From NCBI GenBank assembly GCA_030620095.1, contig JAUTXW010001600.1, forward strand, positions 2,190,501-2,254,500: a stretch of 64,000 nt of DNA. Reading direction: 5' to 3'. The position numbers and the translations under genes are program-made. How positions within the stretch are numbered: position 1 is the first letter of the stretch; each line of letters begins with the position of its first letter. Under the pieces are notes generated by a model. That model made no database searches and was not told the origin of the DNA. It was given only the letters and a program-made list of their open reading frames with translations. Positions 44,571-55,545 of the stretch are shown piece by piece. Source of the DNA: Kuschelorhynchus macadamiae (Eukaryota; Arthropoda; Insecta; Coleoptera; Curculionidae).

Positions 44571-45859
44571 GGCGGCTCGTGGTGAATTATATTGGGAGGT
44601 CAATAACAAATTTAAAAATAGGCATATAAAAATAAATATCTTATCTTTAAATTGAGCTTTAAATTCTCTTGAAGTTCAGGTCTACTCTTCGTTCTTTAGA
44701 ATTGGAAAAATGCTGAATGACACGTTCGTTAAAATTGCACTCACATTCCTTTTATAAACGATTTCTTGATATTTAACATTACTAAAGCGGATAGTCTATC
44801 TTGGCTCAACTCCTCAACAAAGTTTATAAGGCCTGGATTTTCAGACAAAGCCGTCTCATCATGACCACGTAGTGCCAGCTCGAATGCCCCACAAGATTTT
44901 AGACAATCTATAATTTTGTTCAAAATATAACGATTTTTGGATACATTTTCATTAAACTCTCTAAGGGATTTTTTATAAGCTGTGTCTAGTTGAGTGCGAA
45001 TATCAACACTTCCGACCGTAGCATAGTTCACCGAACATTTCATGTGATCTGCAGAAAACCCATGTTTTTTATTTTTTCTTTAAAGTGTTTTACTAAGTTC
45101 TGGTAAATTGCGACCACTTACCTTGAATTCGGTTATTTTCTCAAAAATAAGTTCATTAGCATTCTTTAGTTGTTTAATTTTTAGCACTACCGACATTTTA
45201 TTTCATCTACATTCACAACTCAAACATAGACCACCTGGAAATTGGTTATTTTTGCAAAATTAAGTTCGTAAGCACTTTTTAGTTGTTTATTCTTTTGCAC
45301 TAGTCGCTACCAACATTTTATTTCCTGTATATTTCCAACTCACACATGGATCATAAAAATAAAAAAATATATATTACAAAAAACTGTATATAAATCAATT
45401 TTCATCGATTAAAAACGTCCGAAACAATATCGAGTTAGAATATCGACTGCGCGACCTCTGAACAATCGAACTGCCGTATGCCGACGTGATGCCGCGACCG
45501 ATCGATCGAATTATGAGAAGAGACCGGCTGTTGACCCAAATCACGATTTCATATTCCATTTGCTATCACGTTCTGCCGCCCTTCGATAGCTGTGAAATCT
45601 TTGGGTACTTTCGTCAAGCTTTAAGGTAATCAGAGCAATTCGGACTGCCCAGCCTAGCTATAGAGTATTTTATTACGCCTAAGGAACGCAACAAGACCAT
45701 TCGAACCGCCGCGCGCGGCTAATAGTGTTGCGTATTGAACTTTTCCCAAGGTTCGCGTTTTATTACAACTATTAGGAGCGACGGTCAAACGAATAATTTA
45801 TTTTCTGAAATATTTTTGGGGGGTCATTGACCAAATGACCCTATGGAAGAGCCGCCACT
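44571..45859 (-). mobile_element. Short hAT element with GTGGCGGCTC ends
   Basis: The left end AGTGGCGGCTCGTGG begins at 44571 and the right end GAGCCGCCACT ends near 45858. The flanks TCACCAAC and GCTCCAAC agree at 6 of 8 positions, compatible with an 8-bp hAT target duplication that has since mutated. It inserted into the solo mariner end on its left. A transposase relic lies inside on the minus strand. Confidence 0.75.
44741..45240 (-). pseudogene. hAT transposase fragment (DUF4371/ZMYM-like)
   Basis: The minus-strand frame 44741-45043 reads YATVGSVDIRTQLDTAYKKS, then REFNENVSKNRYILNKIIDC, FELALRGHDETALSENPGLI and NFVEELSQDR. This is the N-terminal third of ZMYM/TTF-type hAT transposases, where ELALRGHDE is a hallmark. 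Upstream frames (45200-45060) are disrupted. The catalytic domain and dimerisation end are missing. Confidence 0.82.
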
Positions 45860-45959
45860 GCTCCAACCTATCAACAAGAGATCAATTAGATCAGAACAAG
45901 ATAGTCAATGAAAACCAGTTAGAAATTTAATATCTGGGATATCTGCGGACCAACGGAGT

Positions 45960-46235
45960 AGGTAAAGACTGATAATATGGGTTTCAATTTAAGATGGCGA
46001 AACAAAATGACGGCCAAATAAAATTTTCAAAAAATCAATGTAAAAAATCTTGTTCAATTGATTTTAAATTTTGCAGAAAAATTAAGTGTGAATATAGGAT
46101 ACTCATTGAATTTATTTTAAATTATGCCCAAAAGTCAAGGGTGGCATAGGTAGAAAGAAAATGGTAAACATATTGGTAGGAATCCAATATGATATAACAA
46201 AATGGCGCCCAATAAAAATGAAGTGACAGTATATG
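45960..46235 (+). repeat. TGGCGG-type interspersed repeat, short copy
   Basis: GATGGCGAAACAAAATGACGG, ATTTTAAATTTTGCAGAAAA, TTAAGTGTGAATATAGG and AATATGATATAACAAAATGGCG match the units of the window's first kilobase. Confidence 0.65.
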
Positions 46236-47295
46236 TAACATATATATACTGTGACTATGTACTAAACTAACTTGGATCACACTTCACTCTTCCCAATAAA
46301 AGTAATAATTCACAACGAGGGAAGTTGCGTGTAAAGGAATTTACCGATTTTTTACTTTTAAATATTGGAATTATCTTAGCAATTTTCATTTTTCCTGGAA
46401 AAATTCCTTTATGAATAGAAATTTAATTAAAAAAATTAATACAGGAATTAATTCTTTTTTTACATATTTAAAAATTTTAATAAGAATATTGTCAAAACCA
46501 GCAGCTGTCTTTGCATCTAAACCATTTTACTCACATATTTCAGCCATGTTTTGTCACACAAGTAAAATCACAACCTCTTACTAAAATAAAGTGATAAAAT
46601 ATTTATGAAAAGCAAATATTACCCCGACGTATTTTTAGTGAAATAATTAATGGGTTTCTCAAAGTTGTCAACGCAACGTATTTCGCTGAAAGCCCGTTCG
46701 AGTGCCGTTGAGTTTTAAAAATTCTATTTTGAGCTGATAAAACTTAAACAACCTGTCTAGACTACCATATATCAATTTATTTTTTATTTATGTGCGTCCC
46801 GCTAGCGAAAGCTTCCGACGCTATCATAAGTTATAGACTCGGCAGTCAGCTGATGCCCCAGGGATGCGACATGTATAGGAACGAATGTTGTGGTGAATGT
46901 AAAAATCTATAGTGTTCCCTTGATGTTTACCATATTTGAGACACACCTTTGATTTCTGAATAAAGTGTTAGGGCATTCCACCCATGATTTCCTTTTTTTT
47001 GTAAAATATATTTTATTGCTTTTTTTGATTGAAAATATTCGGTCCGTCTTCTGTTATTTCAATATAATAATAAATTTGTTGAGTAGTCAAATTTTCCAAA
47101 CGAACCATGGATTGGCTGGCAACTTATATAGGTTAAAATTGTCTGCATTCGTTTGGTATGGTTATTAAGGCAATTTTTTTCGATTTGATGTGATCGGGTT
47201 CCTTGGTGTAGTAATATATATTCATGTACAGCAGCCATGTCAAGCTCAAATAAATAAATAAATAAGGCCTTTAATAAACATATAAAAACAAACAA
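46236..47295. other. Unassigned region
   Basis: No domain was recognised. An AAATAAATAAATAAG stretch at 47248 is the likely 3' tail of the minus-strand LINE that follows. Confidence 0.4.
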
Positions 47296-48519
47296 GAACT
47301 TACATTAAAACTGCCAGGAATCATCCCTGCGCTGGCGAAGTCTAGCAAATAAATGCTACTCTACTTAACCAGCAGAGGGACTATCCTGTGCTATGGAATG
47401 CGTAGGAAAATAAGATACATAATTAAAGTTGACAAGAATGGCGGTTTGTCTGCTAACATGGCAAAGCAGATTGACACAAAAATTTTTTGTTAAATTCTTA
47501 GATCACAAAACATATGTGAATAATAATATTCAAGGTTACAAAGTGTGCGAGGGCGACGAAATCAAAATTAAAGGAATATAAAATAGCTAAGGTGTTTCTT
47601 TGGGAAGATCCATGCCCACAGATTAAAATGAGCTTAAACTATGACAGAAAAGTTCTGCAAGCCTTTTGCCTATCTAAAATAAAGTGTTTTAATTTAAATT
47701 TAAATTTATTAAAATTGAAAAGTCTGAATTCTCTAGGCAATAAATTCAAAAGGGAAATTGAAATGTATGAAAAAGATCTTTTAAACAACGTTGTTCGAAA
47801 ATGAGGCATTGTGTATTTATCCTTGAATCTTACATTAACTGAATGCTGTGATTCACGAGTTTGAAATATGTTATTCAAAGAACAACTAGATCTGGGATCA
47901 TTAATAAGTTTAAAAATAAAATTTCCCAGATGATGTATCCATCGATTTTCCATACGTAACCAATTTAATTCATTTATTTTATGAGAAATATGTTCTCTTC
48001 TAGATATATCAAAAATTAAACGACAGCATGAATTTTGTATGACCTGTATTTTATTTTTGTCCAAAGAATTCAGACATGGAAAATAAATAAAATTACCATA
48101 ATTAAATTGTGAAAGAATTAGGGATTCTGTGAGCAATTTTCTTAGATGAAAATTAAGAATATGACGATTAGCAAATAATATTTTTAATTTAAAAAACGCC
48201 TTTCGTCTAAGTTCCTACACGTGACTGCTGAAATCAAATTAGAGTCGAAAATCATACCCAAATTCCGAGCCTCTTCAACAAAATTTAATACATTATTGTC
48301 GATGGAGATATTCAGGTTTGAAGCTAAAAAGTTGCATTTGTCCCTATTACGAAATATCATCACATTAGATTTTTTTGAATTTAAATTTAGATAATGCTCT
48401 TAAGACAAAGTATTAATTACATTTAAATCATTATTTATTATATTATTAGCCGCTTCAAACTCTTCGGGTCTAAAGGAAAAATAAATCTGGGTATCATCTG
48501 CATATGCTATTATCAAAGT
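47250..48519 (-). pseudogene. LINE reverse transcriptase, 3' part
   Basis: On the minus strand the text starts VTLIIAYADDTQIYFSFRPE at 48519, so the catalytic ADD is the first thing left after truncation. It continues LNLNSKKSNVMIFRNRDKCN and NLNISIDNNVLNFVEEARNL. Frame 47639-48136 reads LTESLILSQFNYGNFIYFPC, LNSLDKNKIQVIQNSCCRLI and FKRSFSYISISLLNLLPREF to the end. An out-of-frame stop-rich zone separates the two. The 3' UTR extends to an ATTT-rich tail near 47250. A shorter copy of the same family lies at 22656. The 5' cut coincides with the hAT end at 48520. Confidence 0.85.
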
Positions 48520-48679
48520 CACTGGTGGGCCAAAAGCATGAAGACCATCGACTAGGTGGGCCGCAAAACCTTATCTTAAAGAAGATAAACTACTGAAAAT
48601 CTTGAGAAAAAGTACTATTATAGGACAAGCCTGTTTATTAAATTTCCAATAAAAAGGACATTACAAAAAACTACAAACA

Positions 48680-49654
48680 TTACATTCTTTTGCCAGATAT
48701 TTGACATCTTTTGTCTTTAATTAAGTTGTCCATTTGTGGCGCGAATTTATCGGCGGAAATAACTTTTAAAACTGCGTCAAAGTGTGCGTCCGTCAATCGC
48801 GATCTTGCGGGAGATTTGTTTCCTTTCATCAAAGAAAATAGTTGTTTTCTCATTTCTTGGTATTGAACAGGCAAGTACTTATAAAATTCGAATGTACCAA
48901 CACTATATCAAATTTTTGTTTTAAATAGGTCTGACACTGAATCTCAGTTACTTCCATTTGCAAGTGAGGGGGGACTTTATCAATATCGATAGTGAAAAGA
49001 CCAGTAAATCGAGAAAAATTGTTTTCTTGGGTTTTAAAATCCTGAAAACGCTTCTCAAATTCTGCCAGAAGGCTTCTCATTTTCTCTGAATATATTTTGT
49101 ATGATACTGGGACACTTGTGCCTTCCTGATATGCCTTACAAGTCAGAAAATGTGACAGATTATCTGATCATTTATATTGGCAGCCAATTCAGTAACTCTT
49201 TCAGCGACAGTAATCCGGGACAAGGATATATTTTAAAATGGCTTCACGCTCCCGGGACTTACAATTTCCGCGGCCTTTGTAAAGCACTCTTTTATAAATT
49301 CATCTTCAACAAATGGTTTTGAGTGTTTCGCGATCAACTCGGACAGTACGTAGCTCGCTTGAAGGACATATTCATTTTCTTGCTTTGGACGTGTAAACAT
49401 AAGCTGCCGATCTTTCAACCGTGATTTTAACTTAACTTTTCATTTCTGACCATGTCTGTATACTTGTCAAACATGGTTTTATGAATACGTTTTATATTAT
49501 AAAATTTTGGGACACCGACTGTACTATTAAAAACCAAACAAATAATTTTTTCTTTCACTTCACAGCAAAAAAACTCTGATTCCCACTTTTCTTGAAAGAT
49601 ACGATGCTCATCTACAAGTTTCCTCTTACTTCCACTTGATTTAGAAAGAGACAT
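48680..49654 (-). pseudogene. hAT transposase (GTF2IRD2-like), internally deleted
   Basis: Minus-strand pieces in order are: KLVDEHRIFQEKWESEFFCC, then EVKEKIICLVFNSTVGVPKF (N-terminal zinc-finger-like part, 49654-49430); KDRQLMFTRPKQENEYVLQA and LIAKHSKPFVEDEFIKECF (49418-49233); NISLSRITVAERVTELAANI; then a jump over the catalytic core to RSLLAEFEKRFQDFKTQENN, IDIDKVPPHLQMEVTEIQCQ, QLFSLMKGNKSPARSRLTDA and HFDAVLKVI (hAT dimerisation zone). A frameshift and the deletion of about 300 residues show it is a non-autonomous copy. The subgroup matches the relics at 10.7 and 17.1 kb. Confidence 0.88.
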
Positions 49655-50323
49655 GTTAAAAACTGTATCCGAAATAAATTATAATAAATACTTTTAAGTG
49701 TTGTAACAATAAGTGTGCAAGTCAACTCGAAACTGACTCATAACTGACTAAACACTGAACGACTGAACTCAATCGAACACGGCTTATATACGGATTGTGA
49801 TTTCTCGAGCTCTTTCCAGAATGTTCAGATAGCGTCATCTGTATTTTTTCGCGATAGAATTTCATGGAACAAGCCAGATAACGTTTGGCTTTAGGTTTTA
49901 GGTTGAGTATGTGTAGTTCACCCTCCTAAACATAGACGGGACTATGTACAGGGTTTTTTTTTATATATTGCCACCCCCCTTATCTTTTTTATTTGACATT
50001 TTAGAAAAATGTGTCCCAAATAAAAGTTTAATGGTTTCAAATGAATTTTTATGAAAACATTTTTTTTCATATACAGGGTGTTACAGAAAGTCTGGGCGTG
50101 GTCCAAGTTTCTTATTTCAAATAGGTACCCCATTTTTTTATTGAATTTTCGGATTCTCCTGAGAATTTTACACATTTTTTATAAGGGATATTCTATACTT
50201 AAATCTAAAGCCTAAAGAGATATTGTTATTTTTTGAAAACTATTATGTAAAACAGGTAAACATTTTTCTGGTCGTAAACTGGTCATTGACGGTGATCTGT
50301 CGTTCTGTCAATTCATTGAAAAG

Positions 50324-51442
50324 ATGCATTACACTGACGAAGAAAGATGTGATATTCTTCGCATTTTCTACAAGAATAATAATAATGCTTGCGCGGCAAG
50401 AAGAGAATATCAGCGGCTTTTCCCCATGCGAGCTATTCCATCTCGAAAAACTTTCAAAAATATTGAACTTGGCTTTCGAAATCGAATGACTGTTAAAAGA
50501 AAAAAACGTACTGCGGTTATTAATGAGGAGGAGGAATTAAATATTTTATTATTTTTTCAAGGTAGGTTAATAGAAATTACCCACAGGATATAAAGTAACT
50601 TCCGCAAATATTATTTATTTTCAGAAAATCCAAATGCAGCCTTAAAAGACGCATCAATTTTTTTTAATAAATCTATTTTCAAAATTTATTCGACATTAAA
50701 AAAGCATGGATATTTCCCATACAAAATTTTACCCGTCCAGAAATTAACTGAAGATCAGAAAAACCAACGAACCATGTTTTGCCAGGAAATGTTGCTGATG
50801 AAAGATGAAGATAACAATATTTTTCAAAAAGTTTTATGGTCAGATGAATGCGCCTTTAGTACTGCCGGGATTCACAACCGGAAAAATGTTAGATTTTGAG
50901 CAACGGAAAACCCTCGGGCCATGCGTGAAATTAAAACCCAAGGTCGGAAAACTTTAAATGTGTGGTGCGGGCTCCTTCACAACAAAATTATTGGACCGAT
51001 TTTCATTGATGGATCTTTAAATGGAGAAAAATATCTAAATTTATTAAATAATGATCTGGAACCTATTTTGGATGACTTACCCCTCCGTCAATACAACCAA
51101 ATTATTTGGCAACAAGATGGAGCCCCACCACACAATGTTTTTGCTGTCCTAAATTTTTTAAATCAAAATTTTGAAACGTGGATTGGTCGGACTGGACCGA
51201 TTCGGTGGCCGCCCAATAGTCCCGACTTAACACCTCTTGACTCTTTTCTGTGGGGATTTTTGCAGAATAAAATATATGAAACTCCCACGGAAGATATAGA
51301 GGTGTTAAGAAGGAGAATAATTGAAGCCATTGAGGATTTAAACAATAATCATGCACAATTCATTATTAATGCGATTAATAAAATCGAAGCAGATTATACA
51401 AATTGTATTGAAATGAATGGTGGACATATTCAGCAATTATAA
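50324..51442 (+). CDS. DD40D mariner-like transposase, one nonsense mutation
   Basis: Exon 1 (50324-50561) encodes MHYTDEERCDILRIFYKNNN, a homeodomain-like head (SRKTFKNI), and ends LLFFQ. A GT...AG intron spans 50562-50624. Exon 2 (50625-51442) starts ENPNAALKDASIFFNK and holds KVLWSDECAFSTAGIHNRKN (first Asp), a TGA at 50897 where Trp is expected before ATENPRAMRE, VWCGLLHNKIIGPIFIDGSL, WQQDGAPPHNVFAVLNFLNQ (second Asp), and RWPPNSPDLTPLDSFLWGF (third Asp, 40 residues after the second). The end is INKIEADYTNCIEMN. Transposase binds the TIRs and performs cut-and-paste at TA. Apart from the TGA the frame is whole. Confidence 0.88.
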
Positions 51443-51498
51443 TATTTATATTTCATTTCATTATTGAATTATTTGATAATATGTAGTTTTTTGTAATA

Positions 51499-51942
51499 AA
51501 CACAGCGTCAAAAAACTTGGACCCCTTCATAAGACGCAATGCAAAAATGCTCTGTTTCAAGACCTTGTATCTTGAGTAATAAATGATCCAACCATGTGAT
51601 TAAAAAAAGTGTATGTTAACGAATAGCAGGGCTGCCACTTTTAGCCACATGAAATATTCTATTGTAATTAGAACGCTCTACAGAGTGTTTAAAAGTTTCT
51701 CAACACAGGACCTAATGCAAATTAAATGGGAGGTCTGGCTAAAAAAAATTAAACTCTCCTTATTAGCTTGCTGATTACAATATCATGGCTCAGTTAACTA
51801 AAAGAGGTAGTCCCGCTATTCGTTGACATAATCATTTTTCAATCACTTCGTTGGTTCATTTATTACTGAAGATACGCGGTCTTGAGGAAAGCTTATTTGC
51901 ATTGCGACTTATGAAGGGGTCCAAGTTTTTTGACGCTGTGTG
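51499..51942. mobile_element. 444-bp MITE with ACACAGCGTC ends
   Basis: ACACAGCGTCAAAAAACTTG at 51500 mirrors CAAGTTTTTTGACGCTGTGT ending 51941, and GACCCCTTCATAAG is also mirrored. TA lies just outside each end. The 45-bp inverted ends enclose noncoding sequence. It inserted into the 3' part of the DD40D mariner, downstream of its gene. Confidence 0.85.
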
Positions 51943-53644
51943 TAGTTTTTAAAATATTCTTTTCTGTTTTCGTTAATATTATACATATATTTTTTAAAAA
52001 CATGTGTTGCCTTAATTAGATTCATATGCATATTTCCAAAATTCGATGTTTTTGGAATACCCCGTAGAAGGAAAAAAATCCACGTCTGATATTTCAAAAA
52101 ATGTTTAAAAAAAAAGCTATGCGAAGGTTGTCGGATTTTTCCTCATCGGAAATGTGACATTTTATCCAGAAATTGACAGAAAGTCTACCAAACAGTAAAA
52201 TAGTCACCGTCAATGACCAGTTTACGACCAGAAAAATGTTTACCTGTTTTACATAATAGTTTTCAAAAAATAACAATATCTCTTTAGGCTTTAAATTTAA
52301 GTATAGAATATCCCTTATAAAAAATGTGTAAAATTCTCAGGAGAATCCGAAAATTCAATAAAAAAATGGGGTACCTATTTGAAATAAGAAACTTGGACCA
52401 CGCCCAGACTTTCTGTAACACCCTGTATATGAAAAAAAATGTTTTCATAAAAATTCATTTGAAACCATTAAACTTTTATTTGGGACACATTTTTCTAAAA
52501 TGTCAAATAAAAAAGATAAGGGGGGTGGCAATATATAAAAAAAAACCCTGTACAATCGTACAGTTCATTATACCAATCGTTGTTCCAGCGGCGCGCGCTT
52601 TCAAAAACGGTTTTCAATTTGTTTGCGGGCCGCATTAACTGGCTGTTTTCAAAACTGATTTGGGGCGCAGAAAAATGCTCACTGGGCCGCATGCGGCCTG
52701 CGGGCTGCATGTTTGACATGGCTGAATTGTACAGGGTTATTGGTTATATATGCCACCCCCCCCCTCTAACATCTTTATTTTTAAAGATAGAAAGCTTATT
52801 TTTTTACTGAGTTGTAGGGAATAGTCTGAATTTTTTTATTGGCAATATTAATATGATACAGGGTATTTCACAAAGACGCACCGAATCAAACTTATATTTT
52901 TTAAATATAACACCCTGTATATTATCAAAAATGTAGATTCTACGCGTAAAACTAATAATCTTGTGTATTTAAAATTTTCGCGTATCTTCAACTGTTTACG
53001 AGTTAAGGGCAGTTGAAAAATGAAAATTTGAGATTTCGAAGTGCTGTCAAATTTGAAATGATCAAATTAGAATAAAACGGTGTGCGTGCACATTCTTAGT
53101 TTTTGAAATTCTATTTAATGACACTAATGCCCGATCAAACGGAGAATATCAATTTTTGACAGTTCCAGAAATCTTTAATTTCACAATAATCTTGAAACTA
53201 GTATCACTGACTTTTTACCATCCAACCTTGTCTAATAATTGCAACGGCAAAATAGTTAAAGATGATTAAAAATATAGGGAGTGTTCTGAATTTTTTATCG
53301 ACAATAGAAAGAGCCTACCGAATTAATTTTTTTTTTAAGGAGCGCCCTGTATATTATGGAATATTTAGATTTTCCTTGTAAAACTAAATTTTTTTTGTAT
53401 AAAAATCCTTTGCGTATATTCAACTGTTTTCGAGATAGTGGCAGTTGAAAATAAAATTTGGGACCTCGAAGGGTTGTCAAATCTCATTGGATCAATTTTC
53501 CAAAATAAAACCTAATTTTGTATATTATTGCTGGATTATAAATAAAATTCTACTATACTTCATGTAACATATCGCATAACTAAATCCAAATATGTAACCT
53601 ATAATATATTGTATCTTAAGTTGGTCATAATGTTAAATAAGTAG

Positions 53645-53648
<4 letters not shown>

Positions 53649-53702
<54 letters not shown>
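53649..53702. repeat. TA dinucleotide array
   Basis: About 27 TA units just upstream of the mariner transposase head. Confidence 0.95.
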
Positions 53703-53706
<4 letters not shown>

Positions 53707-53738
53707 GGCTTTGACATTATTCAATCAAATTTGCTAAT

Positions 53739-54800
53739 GTGAACATCAGAATATCTTATTCAGAGAATGAAAAACGCGAAATTTACGATCTTTATATAAA
53801 AAATGGTTATAATGCGAAACATGCCGTACGGGAATACCGAAGACTATATGAAGGACTAAGGATAATTCCTACCAATAAAACATTTTTAAGAGTTTATCAG
53901 AAAGTTTCACATGAAACATCTTTCACATGAAAATGAAGAATTGCAGATCCTTCTGTATTTTCAAGGTATTTTTTTGGCGCAAATTATTTTTACATATTCC
54001 TTAATAATTAGTTATCTAACTTTAGAAAATCCCAACTCTTCTATTCCAAATACGGTTGAGATTCTAGGCAAAACATACTATAAGATACTGAAAACTTTGT
54101 CAAAATATTATATTTTGCCAAAGTTTTCTGTATCTTATAGTATGTTTTGCCTAGAATCTCAACAGTATTTAAAATAGCCAAGTCAAAATAATAAGGCACG
54201 CGCGATTGCGCTTTTGTCAAGAAATGATGCAACGCTTAACACCACAAGATCAATTCTTCAACAAAATTGTCTGGACAGATGAAGCCCCTTTTTCCACCTC
54301 CGGAAGATTTAATAGGAAGAATGTGCACTTTTGGGCTCTTGAAAATCCTTGCACCGTTCGGGAAATACGGCACTCTGGACAACAATCCGTGCACATATGG
54401 TGTGGGATTCATAACGATAGAGTTTTAGGCTTTAGCTAATCAGACCAATAGTTCAAAATTTGGCTCAACGTGATTGTAATATATTTTAGCAACAAGATGG
54501 ATCTCCAGTCCACAATATTGCTAACGTAACCGCATTTTTAAACGAAAATGTTCCGTTTTGGATCGGTAGATTTGGTCAGATGAGGTGACCATCAAATAGC
54601 CCAGACGTGACGGTAATGTATATTTATTATATTTTCTATGGAGTTTTTTAAAAGAAAAGTTGGGAGAAAAAAGAAGCCCGCTAACGGTTAATATTATAAG
54701 ATAAATAATAACCCAAGAAATTGAAACACTAAATCATCGCAATCAGGGAACTTTTTTGTCAGCTATAGAAAGGCAGAAGGGAACTTATAGGAAATGCATT
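53739..54800 (+). pseudogene. DD40D-type mariner transposase relic with an intron and fold-back
   Basis: The head reads ISYSENEKREIYDLYIKNGY, NAKHAVREYRRLYEGL and IPTNKTFLRVYQKV. After a frame change, ENEELQILLYFQG meets a GT...AG intron (about 53966-54026). Exon 2 begins ENPNSSIPNTVEILG, then runs into an inverted fold-back at 54047-54172. Frame 54206-54439 resumes RFCQEMMQRLTPQDQFFNKI and VWTDEAPFSTSGRFNRKNVH (first Asp) to WCGIHNDRVLGF. Later pieces resemble the QQDG..HN and PNSPDVTVMDYFLW boxes out of frame. Many lesions: a dead copy. Confidence 0.8.
54047..54172. repeat. Hairpin-forming inverted repeat inside the transposase
   Basis: Arms of about 57 bp: GGTTGAGATTCTAGGCAAAA, CATACTATAAGATACTGAAA, ACTTTGTCAAAATAT, and the same in reverse complement to TCTCAACAGTATT. 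The loop is nearly absent. It occupies the place of the normal coding text after ENPNSSIPNTVEILG. Confidence 0.9.
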
Positions 54801-54850
54801 GAGTAAAATGGGGGCTTGTGGAACATAAAACTCAATAATCTAGTTTTTAT

Positions 54851-55331
54851 TAAATATTGTCGTAGAGAGCGTAAAAGTTAATGTTATTGTCATCTTCATG
54901 TTGCTCGTTTATTTTCTGGATTTAATTTTTGTTTTATTTAAATAAAGCCAAACTAAGTATAATATAATTATTAATAGAGATGAGATGTATCTCTAATTTT
55001 TAAAAATAAAATTTTAACAACTACATTCGAAGATCAGTGTTTTCATAACTCCACAATGCGAGGTTTGATTTCTCTGTTTTCAATTTCAGTTATTTGTAAA
55101 ACATACAAAAATCCTCACACCTCTACTAGATTAATTTTTTTGTAACTCTCTAAACAAGCAAGGTAACATGGTCTAAAATTACCTATAATAAGCTAGTATC
55201 TGCTACGATAGCATTTAAAAAGATAAGATAGAAAAGTGGGCGTCATTTTTAATCATCTTTAACTATTTTGCTGTCGCAAGTATTAAACAAGGTTGGTTGG
55301 TAAAAAGCCAGTGATACTAATTTCAAGATTA

Positions 55332-55333
<2 letters not shown>
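54851..55333. other. Unassigned AT-rich segment
   Basis: No gene or repeat was recognised between the mariner relic and the TA array. Confidence 0.4.

Positions 55334-55408
<75 letters not shown>
55334..55408. repeat. TA dinucleotide array
   Basis: About 36 units with one CATA interruption at 55369. Confidence 0.95.
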
Positions 55409-55411
<3 letters not shown>

Positions 55412-55435
55412 AATATATAACAACATATATAATTT

Positions 55436-55545
55436 CTGCAGGGGTAGCCTCCTGCGATCATGATCTCTGGGCTTCTACCCTCAGGCGGGCTTGAATCTTT
55501 ATCAAAAAATGTGTGAAAGCGCATTTTTATCGATTTTAGTCTCTA
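55436..55545. repeat. Repeat segment shared with 61200-61384
   Basis: On the minus strand this holds GCCTGAGGGTAGAAGCCCAG, AGATCATGATCGCAGGAGG and GCAGAAATTATAT. The copy at 61200-61260 carries GCCTGATGAAGGTTGAGGCC, then CAGAAATCATGATTGCAGGA. GTGTGAAAGCGCATTTTTAT is shared in the plus orientation. The two copies are rearranged relative to each other. Confidence 0.6.

Larger units (their letters stand above)
49949..52550 (+). mobile_element. Nearly intact mariner-like transposon with ~350 bp TIRs
   Basis: CAGGGTTTTTTTT starts at 49949 after TA (49947-49948). AAAACCCTG ends at 52550 before TA (52551-52552). The arms 49949-50300 and 52195-52550 are close mirror images, including an internal CAGGGTGTTACAG. 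The transposase gene with one intron lies at 50324-51442 and a MITE at 51499-51942. The element is 2.6 kb and looks young: arms differ at few positions. Confidence 0.9.
48520..52725 (-). mobile_element. hAT element interrupted by a mariner insertion
   Basis: The left end CACTGGTGGGCC starts at 48520. The proposed other end is the GC-rich segment at 52590-52725: GCGGGCCGCATTAACTGGC, GGGCCGCATGCGGCC, GCATGTTTGACATGGCTG, typical of this hAT subgroup. The minus-strand transposase lies at 48680-49654. The mariner at 49949-52550 sits between the gene and the right end. Because the two proposed ends are not clear mirror images and no 8-bp duplication was found, pairing them is an inference. Confidence 0.6.
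52735..54850 (+). mobile_element. DD40D-type mariner relic with duplicated end segments
   Basis: TACAGGGTTATTGGTTATAT at 52732 starts a terminal region. Two related ~230-bp blocks follow at 52840-53100 and 53270-53520; each contains CACCCTGTATATT or CGCCCTGTATATT, then a GTAAAACTAA segment, CAACTGTTT..CGAG and GGCAGTTGAAAA. A TA array lies at 53649. The transposase relic follows at 53739-54800. No convincing right TIR was found. Confidence 0.65.

Noticed and set aside
54120..54232. Minus-strand frame 54041-54232 as a separate gene
   Set aside because: It is the mirror of the plus-strand frame caused by the 126-bp fold-back.
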